NCBI GenBank assembly: GCA_001970955.1
Contig: MPUH01000135.1
Coordinates: 1 to 64,000, forward strand
Origin: Stentor coeruleus
Lineage: Eukaryota; Ciliophora; Heterotrichea; Heterotrichida; Stentoridae
Direction of reading: 5' to 3'
Length of the DNA stretch: 64,000 nt
Positions 47,533 through 57,434 of this stretch are shown here, piece by piece (positions within the stretch are counted from its first letter, which is position 1; every line of letters starts with the position of its first letter). Under the pieces are notes generated by a model that was given only the letters and a program-made list of their open reading frames with translations, did not search any database and was not told the origin of the DNA. Both the position numbers and the translations under genes were made by a program.

Positions 47533-49371
47533 CTAACTTTTACTTTGTTCTCCATAATACTTTAAAGCACATATTGTAAGTACAATACATCCAAGGACTA
47601 TCAATAAAAGACTTCCCGCGTTTTCCCATATCTCTCCATTAATCCCTAAGCTTTTTAACGGAGGAATCATAACATCACTCCCAAGGTCTAAATCAGTAAA
47701 TTCATTAATCGCTAAAGCAACAAAGCCAAAATAATAAGCCGAAACATACTTGATCCAATAAAAAGAAGACGAAAACGAATTTCCATTACTGAAAAAACCT
47801 CCAAACATCATCAAAGGTGCAGCAATTGTCGGTCCCCATATTGTTGACGCTAAAACATCTTTAGAAAAAGCTCCTGCTAAATTCCCATATGCAGCTCCGC
47901 ATAAATGGATTAAAAGCATTATCCCAAAAAATATAAAAAACTTATCAGCAGATTCTAAATTCAAGTCTAATGCGAAATAAAAAACAACACTATAAAGCAA
48001 AGTGCAGATTATTTGTAATGGAAGTTCAGTGATCATTTTTGCTAATATATAAGGAGTTACTCCATATAAAGCTTCTTTATAATCTTTAAGAAAAATCGGT
48101 CTTTCTATCGGAAAAGACATCGAATTAGTTTGTGAAGATGTCATTACAAAGTGTATAACAGAATTAAAAAGTACCCCTTGACGATTTTGAACTCCTTTCA
48201 TGTTGTAGCCTAAATCATGAAATATTAAATCTAGTATAATAGCCATAGTAAGCAACTGCATAAATTTTAACATAACCATCATAGGGTTACGCATTGTATT
48301 TTTCCAAGCTCTCTGTAAAAGTACACTTATCTCAATAAAAAACCCAGCTCTAAAAGAATTACTTTCAGAATCGATTTCAAGTAATTCATTCTTATTAATT
48401 TCTTCAAAAACAATTTCTTCATTTTTTTTATATGTGTCAGTAAACATCTCAAGTCTTTGGCTTTCATCATCAGTCATGGAGGTTCTATTTCTAATAAACA
48501 AAACTCTCATATAATAATCAGGTGGATTCATCATATCGGGACAATTATATCCAATATCATTAAAATATTCTAAAGACTTTGATGCACATCCTTGATATAC
48601 AAAATTCCCTTCAACCATAAGAATAAGTCTGTCAAACATAGCAAAAATATTCGAACTTGGTTGATGGATTGTTACGACAATAGTCTTATCATTCTGAGCC
48701 TGTTGTTTCATCAATTTAATAACCAATTCAGCTGTAAAACTATCAAGTCCTGATGTTGGTTCATCTAATATAAGTATTTGTGGCTCACTTATAAGCTCTA
48801 ATCCAATACAAACTCTTTTCTTTTCACCTCCAGATAAGCCTTTTATCAATTCATTCCCAATTAGTTTATCAGCAATTTTAGTCAATTTAAGATCTTCTAT
48901 TACTTGATTTACTCTTTCTGTTATAAAATCATGATTTCCTTTTATCTTAAGCCTTGCAGCATATGTTAATGCTTCTCTTGGGGTTAATGTTGGAAGGACT
49001 ATATCTTGTTGCATAACATATCTTGAATATATTGAATAATCGACTTTTTTTATATCTGTACCATTTATGCTTACGGTTCCTGATATTTTGATATTCCTCT
49101 GAGGGATTATTTGATTAGAAAGGATACTGACTAAAGATGTTTTTCCTGAACCTGAAGAACCCATTATCGCTAGAATCTGTCCAGGATTTGCGAAACCTGA
49201 GACTCCTTTGAGGATTTTTGTACGATGCTTTTTTTGCTTTACAGAGTAGGCTAGATCAGACCATTCTAGGAGGATACGATTACAGCTTTTTCGAGATGTT
49301 GAGGATGGGGTGTTGCAGATAAAACCTGTGTTTTCACTAGAAGCTGATTTTTTGTGCGTATTGGTCGACAT
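47533..49371 (-). CDS. ABCG-type half-transporter
   Basis: The 612-aa protein has a nucleotide-binding domain first: Walker A GSSGSGKTS (about 69), signature LSGGEKKR (about 178), Walker B ILILDEPTSGLDS (about 196) and switch His in VVTIHQPSS. An ABC2-type membrane domain with six helices follows (about 350-600, e.g. QLLTMAIILDLIFHDLG and the final LLLIVLGCIVLTICALKYY). NBD-TMD order and length are those of the ABCG (White) family, which dimerises to export lipids or small hydrophobic molecules. NPPDYYMRVL before the linker is also ABCG-like. A decayed copy lies directly upstream at about 49.95-50.83 kb. Confidence 0.95.
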   Translation of the reverse strand: MSTNTHKKSASSENTGFICNTPSSTSRKSCNRILLEWSDLAYSVKQKKHRTKILKGVSGFANPGQILAIMGSSGSGKTSLVSILSNQIIPQRNIKISGTVSINGTDIKKVDYSIYSRYVMQQDIVLPTLTPREALTYAARLKIKGNHDFITERVNQVIEDLKLTKIADKLIGNELIKGLSGGEKKRVCIGLELISEPQILILDEPTSGLDSFTAELVIKLMKQQAQNDKTIVVTIHQPSSNIFAMFDRLILMVEGNFVYQGCASKSLEYFNDIGYNCPDMMNPPDYYMRVLFIRNRTSMTDDESQRLEMFTDTYKKNEEIVFEEINKNELLEIDSESNSFRAGFFIEISVLLQRAWKNTMRNPMMVMLKFMQLLTMAIILDLIFHDLGYNMKGVQNRQGVLFNSVIHFVMTSSQTNSMSFPIERPIFLKDYKEALYGVTPYILAKMITELPLQIICTLLYSVVFYFALDLNLESADKFFIFFGIMLLIHLCGAAYGNLAGAFSKDVLASTIWGPTIAAPLMMFGGFFSNGNSFSSSFYWIKYVSAYYFGFVALAINEFTDLDLGSDVMIPPLKSLGINGEIWENAGSLLLIVLGCIVLTICALKYYGEQSKS

Positions 49372-49949
49372 TTGTATTATTGGCTATAAAATTAAAAGAG
49401 ATGTCATTAAAATGTAAAAAAATTATCCTGGGTTGATGTATTTTTGTTTTAGAAGGGAAGTGGTTGTGAGTAGGTGGTTATTTGGTGGTAGAATAATTAT
49501 ATATATGTGATTAACAAAAAAAAGCTTCTAACTAAATTTACTCTCTAATTTCTTATTTTCTGTCCATAAAACTTTGAATCAACAAATACAAAAACAAAAC
49601 ATCCAAAGTTATAATTCAAAATTTATCATTTTCCCATATATTCTACCCATCTAAAGACAATTATCAGCATCAATTCTCAACATCTAGTTATTAAATTCAT
49701 GCACCCAAGGTAGAATATTCTATTATAATAGGCTGAAGCACATTTAGCCTAATAGAAACAACAAAAAAGAAATTTTTATTACTTAAAAAAGTTCTAAAGT
49801 TTATCAATGAGACAGAAATTATTAACTCCCAAAAAATATAACTAGTAGCTAATGTACTATAGCTTTTCACATAGATTTAATAAAGTATAATGCTAAAAAT
49901 ATAATAATGTCCTAAGGACTTTAGATTTAAGTCAACAACAAAAAAATTC
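49372..49949. other. Intergenic between the ABCG gene and its decayed copy
   Basis: A/T-rich upstream region of the ABCG gene. From about 49,690 weak similarity to the membrane part of that gene may begin, but it is not convincing. Confidence 0.4.
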
Positions 49950-50830
49950 TGATTAGATAAAAGAAGAATTATGGTTTTTTTAGAAGGGAAGATCATTAGG
50001 AGTTTTGCTAATAGATAAAGTGCTACCTAATATAAAAATTCATTTAAGTCTTTGAGAAAAATTAGTTTTTCTATTAGGATGTGCTTTGTTTGTGATGGAT
50101 TGAGATGTGTTAGGATGTAATAGACTGCATAAAATAAAATGAATAGTTTATAATTTCGAATTTCTATTTGTTGAAGCCCTAAAATGATTTTTTTTTATCT
50201 TATATAATTTGGGCTTATTGTGTAATTTAGGTTTATAATATGTATTTTGAATAAAGTCAAGGTTTATTATTATAATATAGTTTAGTAAAATATAATTTTT
50301 TATTTGATACCCTTTTCTAATTTATCATTTCATCAACAACCGATTTAGCTGTAAAAACTATCAAATCTAAATTCCTGTTAATCTAACTTTTGACTCACTT
50401 TATCAGATCTTACTCAAATCCAACTTTGTTCTTTCAATTCTAGACTATCTTTTATCAATTCATTTCTAATAAGCTATTAGCAACCTTTATCTATTTAATC
50501 TTCTGATACTTGATTTAAATTGTATAATAAATTGAAAATCACTTTTTATTCTAAGCCCCACAGCATAAATCAACGCTTCTCTTGAGTCTTTATTGAAATT
50601 TCATACCCTGCATCATTCATGTTTACAATTCCTGATTTTTAAGTATTTCTCTGTAGGTAGGTTTAATTAGAAAATATACTCAAAAATGATATTTTTACCT
50701 AAACCAAACTAGCCTTTTATTGCAAGAATCTGCTTAAAAACTTGCAAAACTAGTGATTCTCTAAAATTTTCAAAAAATCATTTTCTTCTTTATACAAATC
50801 AAAAAATTCTAGGAGAGTTGAACTATTAAT
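49950..50830 (-). pseudogene. Decayed ABCG transporter copy
   Basis: Minus-strand sequence is collinear with the intact ABCG gene but full of stops and gaps. 49,985-50,110 matches the 48,030-48,160 stretch (shared GTTTTTCTATTAGGA / GTCTTTCTATCGGA wording). 50,338-50,375 matches the Walker B region (TTAGCTGTAAAAACTATCAA). 50,450-50,470 matches the post-signature part (TTTTATCAATTCATT). 50,560-50,590 matches CTTCTCTTGAGTC of the early NBD. 50,800-50,820 matches the N-terminal ATTCTAGGAG. Most of the membrane domain is lost. It is a tandem duplicate of the neighbouring gene that decayed in place. Confidence 0.82.
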
Positions 50831-51449
50831 ATTTCTTGTATATGTTGATAGATTTTCAAATATATCAATACTTTAATTAGGAGTTAGCTTTACTTGCCTG
50901 CTTCAAGATATTTTATATTTATTAAAATTTATCAAAAAGATATAACTTTTATTAGAATGGGCTTAAATATATATAAAGATTATACACAGAAAATATTAAA
51001 TATAAAACATTTAGTTATGAAAAAAGACAACTCAATAGGGAAAAAGTTAAAAACTGATTTTTGATAGTTTAAAGAGTAATTTAGATTTCAATATAGCTTT
51101 ATATAATTAATAACCAAATAATATCAAGTATTTTTCAAACAAATAAATCTTTTTTTTAACTTCATTAGAAATTATTTTTTTTAGTAAAAATATGCAGCAT
51201 ATAATTTGAATATAATGATCTCACATGATTAGATACTCATATTTTCATTCTCTAGAAATAAAGTTCTTATAAAAAAAATATTATTTTTAGTAAAGGCGAA
51301 AAAATTATCTTAAAGGATGTCCCGTATAAAAATGCTAAATCTTAAAAAACCAAAATATTTCAAATAAAATTACATAATCATCTTGCTTATTACTAAAATT
51401 TCTTTAAAAAACGCGCTTTAATAAAAAAATGCTTAATATATAAATATAG
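50831..51449. other. AT-rich intergenic region
   Basis: Upstream region of the GPCR gene at 51450; no feature recognised. Confidence 0.5.
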
Positions 51450-52319
51450 ATGGATCAAAATTCTAAAGAGCAAGAAATCTTAACCTTGACTCTAACTATT
51501 GCAAATATATTCAGTTCACTTGGAAGTATTTTTATAATCGTGGCTTATGTGACAATGAAAAAAAGTTTATTCTCTTTACGTCTTGTAGTATATATGACAA
51601 TAGCTGACCTATTACACTCAATCAGCCTTATAATCCCCCCAACATCCAACACTTTATGTCTTATTCAAGGGATTTTATTACAATTTACTTCCGCGAGCAG
51701 TGTTTTGTGGAGTGCAATCATGGCTTTTTCAATATTTAATGCGTCAATTAGAAATGATAATAACGTTGAAGGAAAAGAAAATATTTTCCTCGTTGTTGGA
51801 TATATTTTCCCTTTAATACTCACAATATTACCTGTTATAACTGATAGTTATGGATACTCTCAAGGTTGGTGTTGGATAAAACCAGCAGATCATGGAGTAA
51901 TATGGAGACTAGTTTGTTTTTATGCCGTGCTATTCTTTGTAATTATTTTTAATCTGAGTGTTTATGGGTTTGTGTATGGGAAAATTAGACAAGAAATTTT
52001 GAATATTCCAGATGAAGAAGCTCAAAAGGTTAATAGGGATTTGCTTACAAGACTAAAATTTTACCCAATAATACTGATTTTTTGTTATACTACTGTGACT
52101 ATTATGAGAATGTGTGAAATGTTTAACTCAAACATCAACATTTTTTGGTTCACTTTGGCTTCAGGTCTCTCAGTCTCACTTCTTGGCCTTTTAAACTCCA
52201 TAGCATATGGACTTTCAAAAGATGTTAGGGAACATCTGAAGTTTTTATTATGCAAAAAAAAAACCAGACACTCTAGTCCTTTTGATCCAAACCCTACAAC
52301 AGGAAGTATTAACTCATAA
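51450..52319 (+). CDS. cAMP-receptor-like seven-helix receptor
   Basis: The 289-aa protein has a short outside N-terminus, then seven hydrophobic helices: IANIFSSLGSIFIIVAYVTM, LVVYMTIADLLHSISLII, LLQFTSASSVLWSAIMAFSI, IFLVVGYIFPLILTILPVI, LVCFYAVLFFVIIFNLSVYG, FYPIILIFCYTTVTIMRMC and IFWFTLASGLSVSLLGLLNS. The helix 3 start CLIQGILLQF with W in SSVLW, the W-C-W-I loop and the N-S-I-A-Y-G-L ending are features of class E (Dictyostelium cAMP receptor/CRL) GPCRs. No DRY motif is present, as in that class. The C-tail is short, basic then Ser/Pro-rich. The ligand cannot be read from the sequence. Confidence 0.88.
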   Translation: MDQNSKEQEILTLTLTIANIFSSLGSIFIIVAYVTMKKSLFSLRLVVYMTIADLLHSISLIIPPTSNTLCLIQGILLQFTSASSVLWSAIMAFSIFNASIRNDNNVEGKENIFLVVGYIFPLILTILPVITDSYGYSQGWCWIKPADHGVIWRLVCFYAVLFFVIIFNLSVYGFVYGKIRQEILNIPDEEAQKVNRDLLTRLKFYPIILIFCYTTVTIMRMCEMFNSNINIFWFTLASGLSVSLLGLLNSIAYGLSKDVREHLKFLLCKKKTRHSSPFDPNPTTGSINS

Positions 52320-53322
52320 TTATTTCAGCCCTAATGGCAAAATTTTGATTATTTATAAGTTTAAAAGAAAGGATTTTAGAGAAAATTTCGTTTATTTTTA
52401 GCATTTGGGGAATAAAAATTCACTGTGTTTATTGTTAGAATATGAATTTTCTTATGGAATTCTTTAATGTTTATACCTTCTTGGATTTATATGAAATTAT
52501 TTATCACCTTATCTAGTTTATTGTATTTCTAGATTTTATCTTGTTTTCTAATGAGCCTATAATTCATAAATCGTCCTGATTACTTGAATAAGTTATCCAA
52601 AAACATTTTTCTTTTTTAAATTTTTTTAGCTATTTTTGTTTTTACTTTAAAGATACTTTTGCTTGTAAACTCTTTAATTATTCATAGAAAGAATCCCTTA
52701 GCAACTAAATCATAATCTTAATATTTACATCAATTGATTGTAATCCTAACATCATATAAAGTATGACGATATCTTATCACCCCTCAAAATTCTCACATAA
52801 CTCTTACACATCACTCAAAATTTTATAAGTAATATTTATCTAAATATCCTTATTAAAAAAACTATACTATTCTTGTGTCTATTATAGCTGAAGAGAAAAA
52901 AAAAATTGTATCTGGTAAGACTAAAACTTCAATACAAAATTATTTAAAAGCTAACATTTGGAGATATTTAGGAATGAGAATAGTTTTACGTGTAGAACAC
53001 AAAAAATATCATCAGGGGTAAGGTCGTATAGTGTTGGACCTTTAACTATTTAATTTTCGAATATGAGATGTTTTAATTTAGATGTGTGAATAGGATGTGG
53101 TTTTGAATATTGTGGGCTTTGATGGAAGATTTGGTGTTTAGGAAGGTTTTGATATGGATTTAAGGATTTAGTTATAGAGGATATATTATTACCACACTTT
53201 CTGAATCTAACCTAAAATACTTCAATCACCAATTAAAAAAAATCCTCATAAATTCTTATAATCTATCTTCAACCCTTTCATATTTCCCTAGCACCTAACA
53301 CATACAATTATCCATAAAATTA
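52320..53322. other. Intergenic between convergent genes
   Basis: About 1 kb of A/T-rich sequence with no coding relic I can support. Confidence 0.5.
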
Positions 53323-54615
53323 TTAAAAAGCAATGCAAAATTCACAAGCCGTAACCTGCTCATCTTTTTCTATAGACATTTTCGAAACAACTCTTCTATG
53401 CCTAACAATCGGTGTTCCCATTTCTTCCTTAATTTTCCCCATAATCCTCTGTCTGTGTCCAAGTTTCTCAATATCTAAAACCCCTTTTAATGATTCATCA
53501 CAAAACGCATATTTTGATTGCATTATTGTTACAAGCGTTTCCATATCTTCAATACCATTATCAACAAAATTCTTAAGAAGTTTTTTTAATCCAATAGAAT
53601 CAAGCCATTTTTCAAGAGTAATACTATTAGAAGGTCTATTTGAACATATAATGCAATTGTGAGCAGGTAATGAATTTCTTATATCTTTAAAAGCTTCTTC
53701 TTCAAGTAATGCTAAAAGTTTAGCTCTGTGTCCATATTTTGATACCCCGATTTTTTCAAGGATTTCTGGGGTTAGAGGGTCAGTAGAGCGTATTTGTGCT
53801 AATAAAAAGTCTAAATCGTCATAGCCGTTGATGTAGAGAATATTGTAAAGATCTTCAAGTTTCATACTTGTTAACCATTTGTAGAGACTGCTTTTGTGAG
53901 GATCAGTGCCAAAAGAGTAATCGTTGAAGGATCCGGTTTTAGCGAAGTTTAGGTTCTCACATTCAGGTTCGATGATGGAGTCAGCTTTTACACTAATTTC
54001 TGAACGATCGAAACTTGGTGTCTTTTTACTCATGGCATCGGGGTCACGCTCGATGTAGGATTCTACTAAATTTTTTATATCCTCACTAAGCTCTAAAGGA
54101 GTCCTTCCACTATAGTCTTCAATATCAAATCTTGCAGAATATTTTATCATCACCTGAACCATAGCAAGATTCTTACTTTCAACAGCCAAGTGAAAAGGGG
54201 TTTTTCCGAAAATCTTATCCTGAACATTCGGGTTAGCTCTATATTTCAACAGTAAATTCGTTATAGGGGCAAGTTCTTTCAAACAAGAATAATGTAAAGG
54301 TGTATCCCCATCATTTTGCTGTATATTTGAATCAGCCCCGTTATCAAGCAAAACCTGCACCAAGGCAATATGATTACTTTCAACCGCTTGATGTAAAGGT
54401 GAGTCTCCAAGTTTATTTTTTGTATTTGGATTTGCTCCTAATGAAAGAAGCACTTTTGAAGCCTCAACATGTCCACATGTTACAGTTCGATACAAGGGTG
54501 GCCAACCTAAATTCTGATCAAGTTCATTAATCAGCCCAGGATTTGACATGATGATTTCACGTATTCTCCCACTATCCCCAACCCTACAAGCTTTTTGCAA
54601 ATCTGTTTCTGTCAT
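53323..54615 (-). CDS. Ankyrin-repeat protein with two SAM domains and a CaaX-like end
   Basis: The 430-aa protein has five ankyrin repeats (residues about 5-190: LGWPPLYRTVTCGHVEASKV, GDSPLHQAVESNHIALVQVL, GDTPLHYSCLKELAPITNLL, GKTPFHLAVESKNLAMVQVM, GRTPLELSEDIKNLVESYI). Two SAM domains follow: about 243-308 (LYKWLTSMKLEDLYNILYIN to KYGHRAKLLALLEEE) and about 333-400 (LEKWLDSIGLKKLLKNFVDN to LGHRQRIMGKIKEE). ANK plus tandem SAM is the ANKS-type scaffold plan. The protein ends CEFCIAF, i.e. a C-terminal Cys-Ile-Ala-Phe that could be a CaaX prenylation site with a second Cys three residues upstream. Likely a membrane-tethered scaffold; partners unknown. Confidence 0.92.
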   Translation of the reverse strand: MTETDLQKACRVGDSGRIREIIMSNPGLINELDQNLGWPPLYRTVTCGHVEASKVLLSLGANPNTKNKLGDSPLHQAVESNHIALVQVLLDNGADSNIQQNDGDTPLHYSCLKELAPITNLLLKYRANPNVQDKIFGKTPFHLAVESKNLAMVQVMIKYSARFDIEDYSGRTPLELSEDIKNLVESYIERDPDAMSKKTPSFDRSEISVKADSIIEPECENLNFAKTGSFNDYSFGTDPHKSSLYKWLTSMKLEDLYNILYINGYDDLDFLLAQIRSTDPLTPEILEKIGVSKYGHRAKLLALLEEEAFKDIRNSLPAHNCIICSNRPSNSITLEKWLDSIGLKKLLKNFVDNGIEDMETLVTIMQSKYAFCDESLKGVLDIEKLGHRQRIMGKIKEEMGTPIVRHRRVVSKMSIEKDEQVTACEFCIAF

Positions 54616-54761
54616 AATTTTTATAGCTTAAAACCAAAATATAATGATATTCTTATAAGCCTTATATGAAAAAATCAAAAACACTTTCTGAGTAATCAAA
54701 AACTGTTTATATATAAAACCCAGGTTTTTAAGGGAATTCAAAATAAGTCCGGGAATTTTAA

Positions 54762-55362
54762 ATGGAACAAAAAGCGATATCACTTATAGTCTTTGGAAAA
54801 AGAGAGTTTCAAGTAACAGCGGAAAGTTTAGAGTTTTTAAGGAATATTAAAGGGAAAATTGGGTTTTATCTGTAGTTGGCAAGGATTTTTTTTTTGCTTT
54901 ATTATTAAGTTATTATTTTATATACAAAAGTGTTGGGAGTATTGATGAATCAATTTTACAAAACTTATCACGTATAGTAAACTTAATTAAACAGACACAA
55001 GCGAAATCAACACAAAATACACTTGATGGGTTTACTAAATATTTTTCTTCTTTTTATGATTGTTAAGTGATTTTGCATTGAAATTAGTTGATAATCAGAA
55101 ATATAATTTATAATAAAGAGTATTTAGGAAATGCTTTAGCAACAAATAAAGAGTTGAGGCTAAGAATAAAATAAGACTTTAAGGCCTACAAAAGAAGAAA
55201 AAGTTCAGAGATGCATACAAAGATGATACTCCTGGGAAATTTACTGAATCTTCATTGAAAATGAAAAGGGTTAGGAGTAATATTAAGTTGATTACGAGTA
55301 GGGCTTTTTCACCTTTGAGAAGTGTGCTAAGTTTTTTGAATACAGGGTTAGATATAAGATAA
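54762..55362 (+). pseudogene. Decayed guanylate-binding protein (GBP/atlastin-type GTPase)
   Basis: An ATG at 54762 opens MEQKAISLIVFGKREFQVTA and then SLEFLRNIKGKIGFY, the usual lead to a GBP P-loop. The frame breaks at the P-loop and the G-domain core is missing. Downstream pieces in different frames match a GBP G-domain end: SVGSIDESILQNLSRIVNLI, DGFTKYFSSFYDC, SDFALKLVDNQ (the RDF-x-L-x-L element) and EYLGNALATNKELRLRIK (EYLENALA in relatives). Then comes FRDAYKDDTPGKFTESSLKM, ending SFLNTGLDIR. The order is right but large internal deletion and several stops make it a pseudogene. The gene family is large in ciliates; the parent copy is not in this window. Confidence 0.78.
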
Positions 55363-55734
55363 TTTATTATTTTAATTAATGGAGAGGTTTTGGATGATGA
55401 ATAATTTATAAGTTTTGAGTTTTAACTGTATTCTAATCTTATCTCATCACAAAAAACTTATAAAAATAAAAAAATCACAATTTATCTATCTAAGTCATAA
55501 CCTCTAAAGCCTATAAAAATGCCAACTCCACTTATAAAATCCAAAATCCCCAACAGCATAATTCGATTATAATTTTCTATTTCATAAACTGTTTATTTTA
55601 CTAAGTGTTCATATAAATAGTTGATATTTTTATATATTATAAAATACATTCTAACACATTTAAATATAAATCAAAAAGTCTCAACACAAAAAAAAATAAA
55701 CTTAGACTAATTTCCTTAGTCCTATTATATCTAA
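55363..55734. other. Intergenic
   Basis: 372 bp, A/T-rich; 3' flanks of the GBP relic and of the convergent Cx9C gene. Nothing recognised. Confidence 0.5.
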
Positions 55735-56268
55735 CTAAAACTCTTCATCGCTTTCAGCAAATTTAGCCCATCTCCAGCGCATATGCCAAGTATCATCTTC
55801 ATCATCATGATATCTCTCAGAAGGATATCTGCTTTTGGGGTTAATATAAAGCCTTCTGCCTAAAGCTTTATACACATGCTCTTCAGGTTGATAGACGGGT
55901 AGTGCAGCGCGTTTATCTTTTTCAAGTTTAATAAGCTTCCTCAAGCACCCTTTAAAAAGAAAGCGCTCTTCTTCGCATTCCCATAGCTTTTCTTTAACCC
56001 CTTCTTCTAAAGGTTTATTCCAACGAAATGTGCTATTTTGCATGGGACCCATTTCTAAAGTCTCATCATCTATCAAATCAGGTCTAAGTCTTCCATCAGT
56101 CAATAATCGTGGCCATAAAGTTGGCCAATTTGGATGAAAAACTTCAGGGTTTCTTGGTGCTGCATCTACTAAGCATTCTTCATATGCTAACATGTAATCC
56201 ATACAGGGCGATGTATCATGAACAGGAGGGACTGTTACAGGAACACCATAAGCATAAATGCTCGACAT
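55735..56268 (-). CDS. Twin-Cx9C protein, probably mitochondrial
   Basis: The 177-aa protein contains exactly four relevant cysteines in two Cx9C motifs: C22-x9-C32 (CMDYMLAYEEC) and C98-x9-C108 (CEEERFLFKGC). The region between is Pro/Trp-rich with HPNWPTLWPRLLTDGRLRPD, and the tail is acidic and Trp-rich. Twin Cx9C proteins are imported into the mitochondrial intermembrane space by Mia40 and often belong to complex I, complex IV or their assembly factors. The 65-residue gap between the motifs is far wider than in a simple CHCH hairpin and recalls ciliate-specific respiratory subunits. No classical presequence, as expected for this route. Exact complex unknown. Confidence 0.78.
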   Translation of the reverse strand: MSSIYAYGVPVTVPPVHDTSPCMDYMLAYEECLVDAAPRNPEVFHPNWPTLWPRLLTDGRLRPDLIDDETLEMGPMQNSTFRWNKPLEEGVKEKLWECEEERFLFKGCLRKLIKLEKDKRAALPVYQPEEHVYKALGRRLYINPKSRYPSERYHDDEDDTWHMRWRWAKFAESDEEF

Positions 56269-57434
56269 TTATATCCATATTTACTTTGAGGTTAGAATAT
56301 GATTTAATTTGATTAGGGTTGTCGTGAAATTGATGATGATAATTTATTTGAAGATTATGGAAAATTGGTTTGGGCTAGTTTATGATAGGTTTTAGATGGA
56401 TAAAAGAGTAATTTTGGGATTTTGATGTGATTTTGATGGGAAGGATTTTGGTATGATGAAGGAGTGAAGATTTTAATGATGGGTAAAATTATGTAATGAT
56501 TAGGTTAGATGATTTAATATAAAAGATAATAATGTGGCGATTAAAAAGACATATTTAATTATAGTTCTATAAATTTCAAACCCGATTAGCAAAATTATCA
56601 GGATATAGTTTCTAAAGATATATGAAAATGTTATTTTGAACTTAAAAAGACATATTTAATTATAGTTCTATAGATTTCAAACCCGATTAGCAAAATTATC
56701 AGGATATAGTTTCTAAAGATATATGAAAATGTTATTTTGAACTTCATTATAAAAATCTGATAATAGTAGCTAGATTATATGAAAAGAAGGAAGCATCAAT
56801 AAAAAATTTTTAAGCTACTTTGTTTATCCATCATTTCATACAAGATTAGAAGGTTATTAATCTTTAACTATTATTTATAGGATTTTGTAAATTCATTAAA
56901 GGGTGAGGATGAAGTCAAGCTTTTATCTATTCTAAAGCCTATGAATTGTATCCAGCGAATTACTTAATTATTTTATTCAACTTATTAGGAAATCAGAGTA
57001 TGTATTTGATCACAACCTAATATTTTAATTAAAAATGTAGAAAGTTTGTTATGCGTTTATTACAATATCACCCCTAAACTTATCCAAATCACCACCTAAA
57101 ATAATATAAAATGCTCATTTTAAACCAAAAAAACCCACATCTTAAAGCTTTAACCCAAATTCCAAAACTTCACAAAAAATCTCCACCTTCCAACCAACCC
57201 TCCTCTATTTCCACAATTTGTTCCCATCCAAACCTAAATCCTCCTATCTAACTCCTCTCAAAAAAAAGCTCCATCTCTATATCAAAAGACCGCCACATTC
57301 AAACAATTTTTTTTCCTATCTCAACCCTAAATTATTCCAAAATTTCATCACCTTCTCCATTATCTCTCTCTACTCCTTCACATAAATCCAAACCAAAAAA
57401 TTTACCATCTAATAATCTTCAACACTCTAATAAA
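56269..57434. other. Long divergent intergenic region with a 101-bp tandem repeat
   Basis: Contains the tandem repeat entered separately. From 57,080 to 57,430 the plus strand becomes very rich in A and C, as often seen upstream of genes in this window (57435 plus). No coding frame. Confidence 0.5.
56541..56742. repeat. 101-bp tandem duplication
   Basis: Bases 56541-56641 recur directly at 56642-56742 with one substitution (TATAAATTTC against TATAGATTTC) and no N between. A true recent duplication or an unflagged assembly join. Confidence 0.9.
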
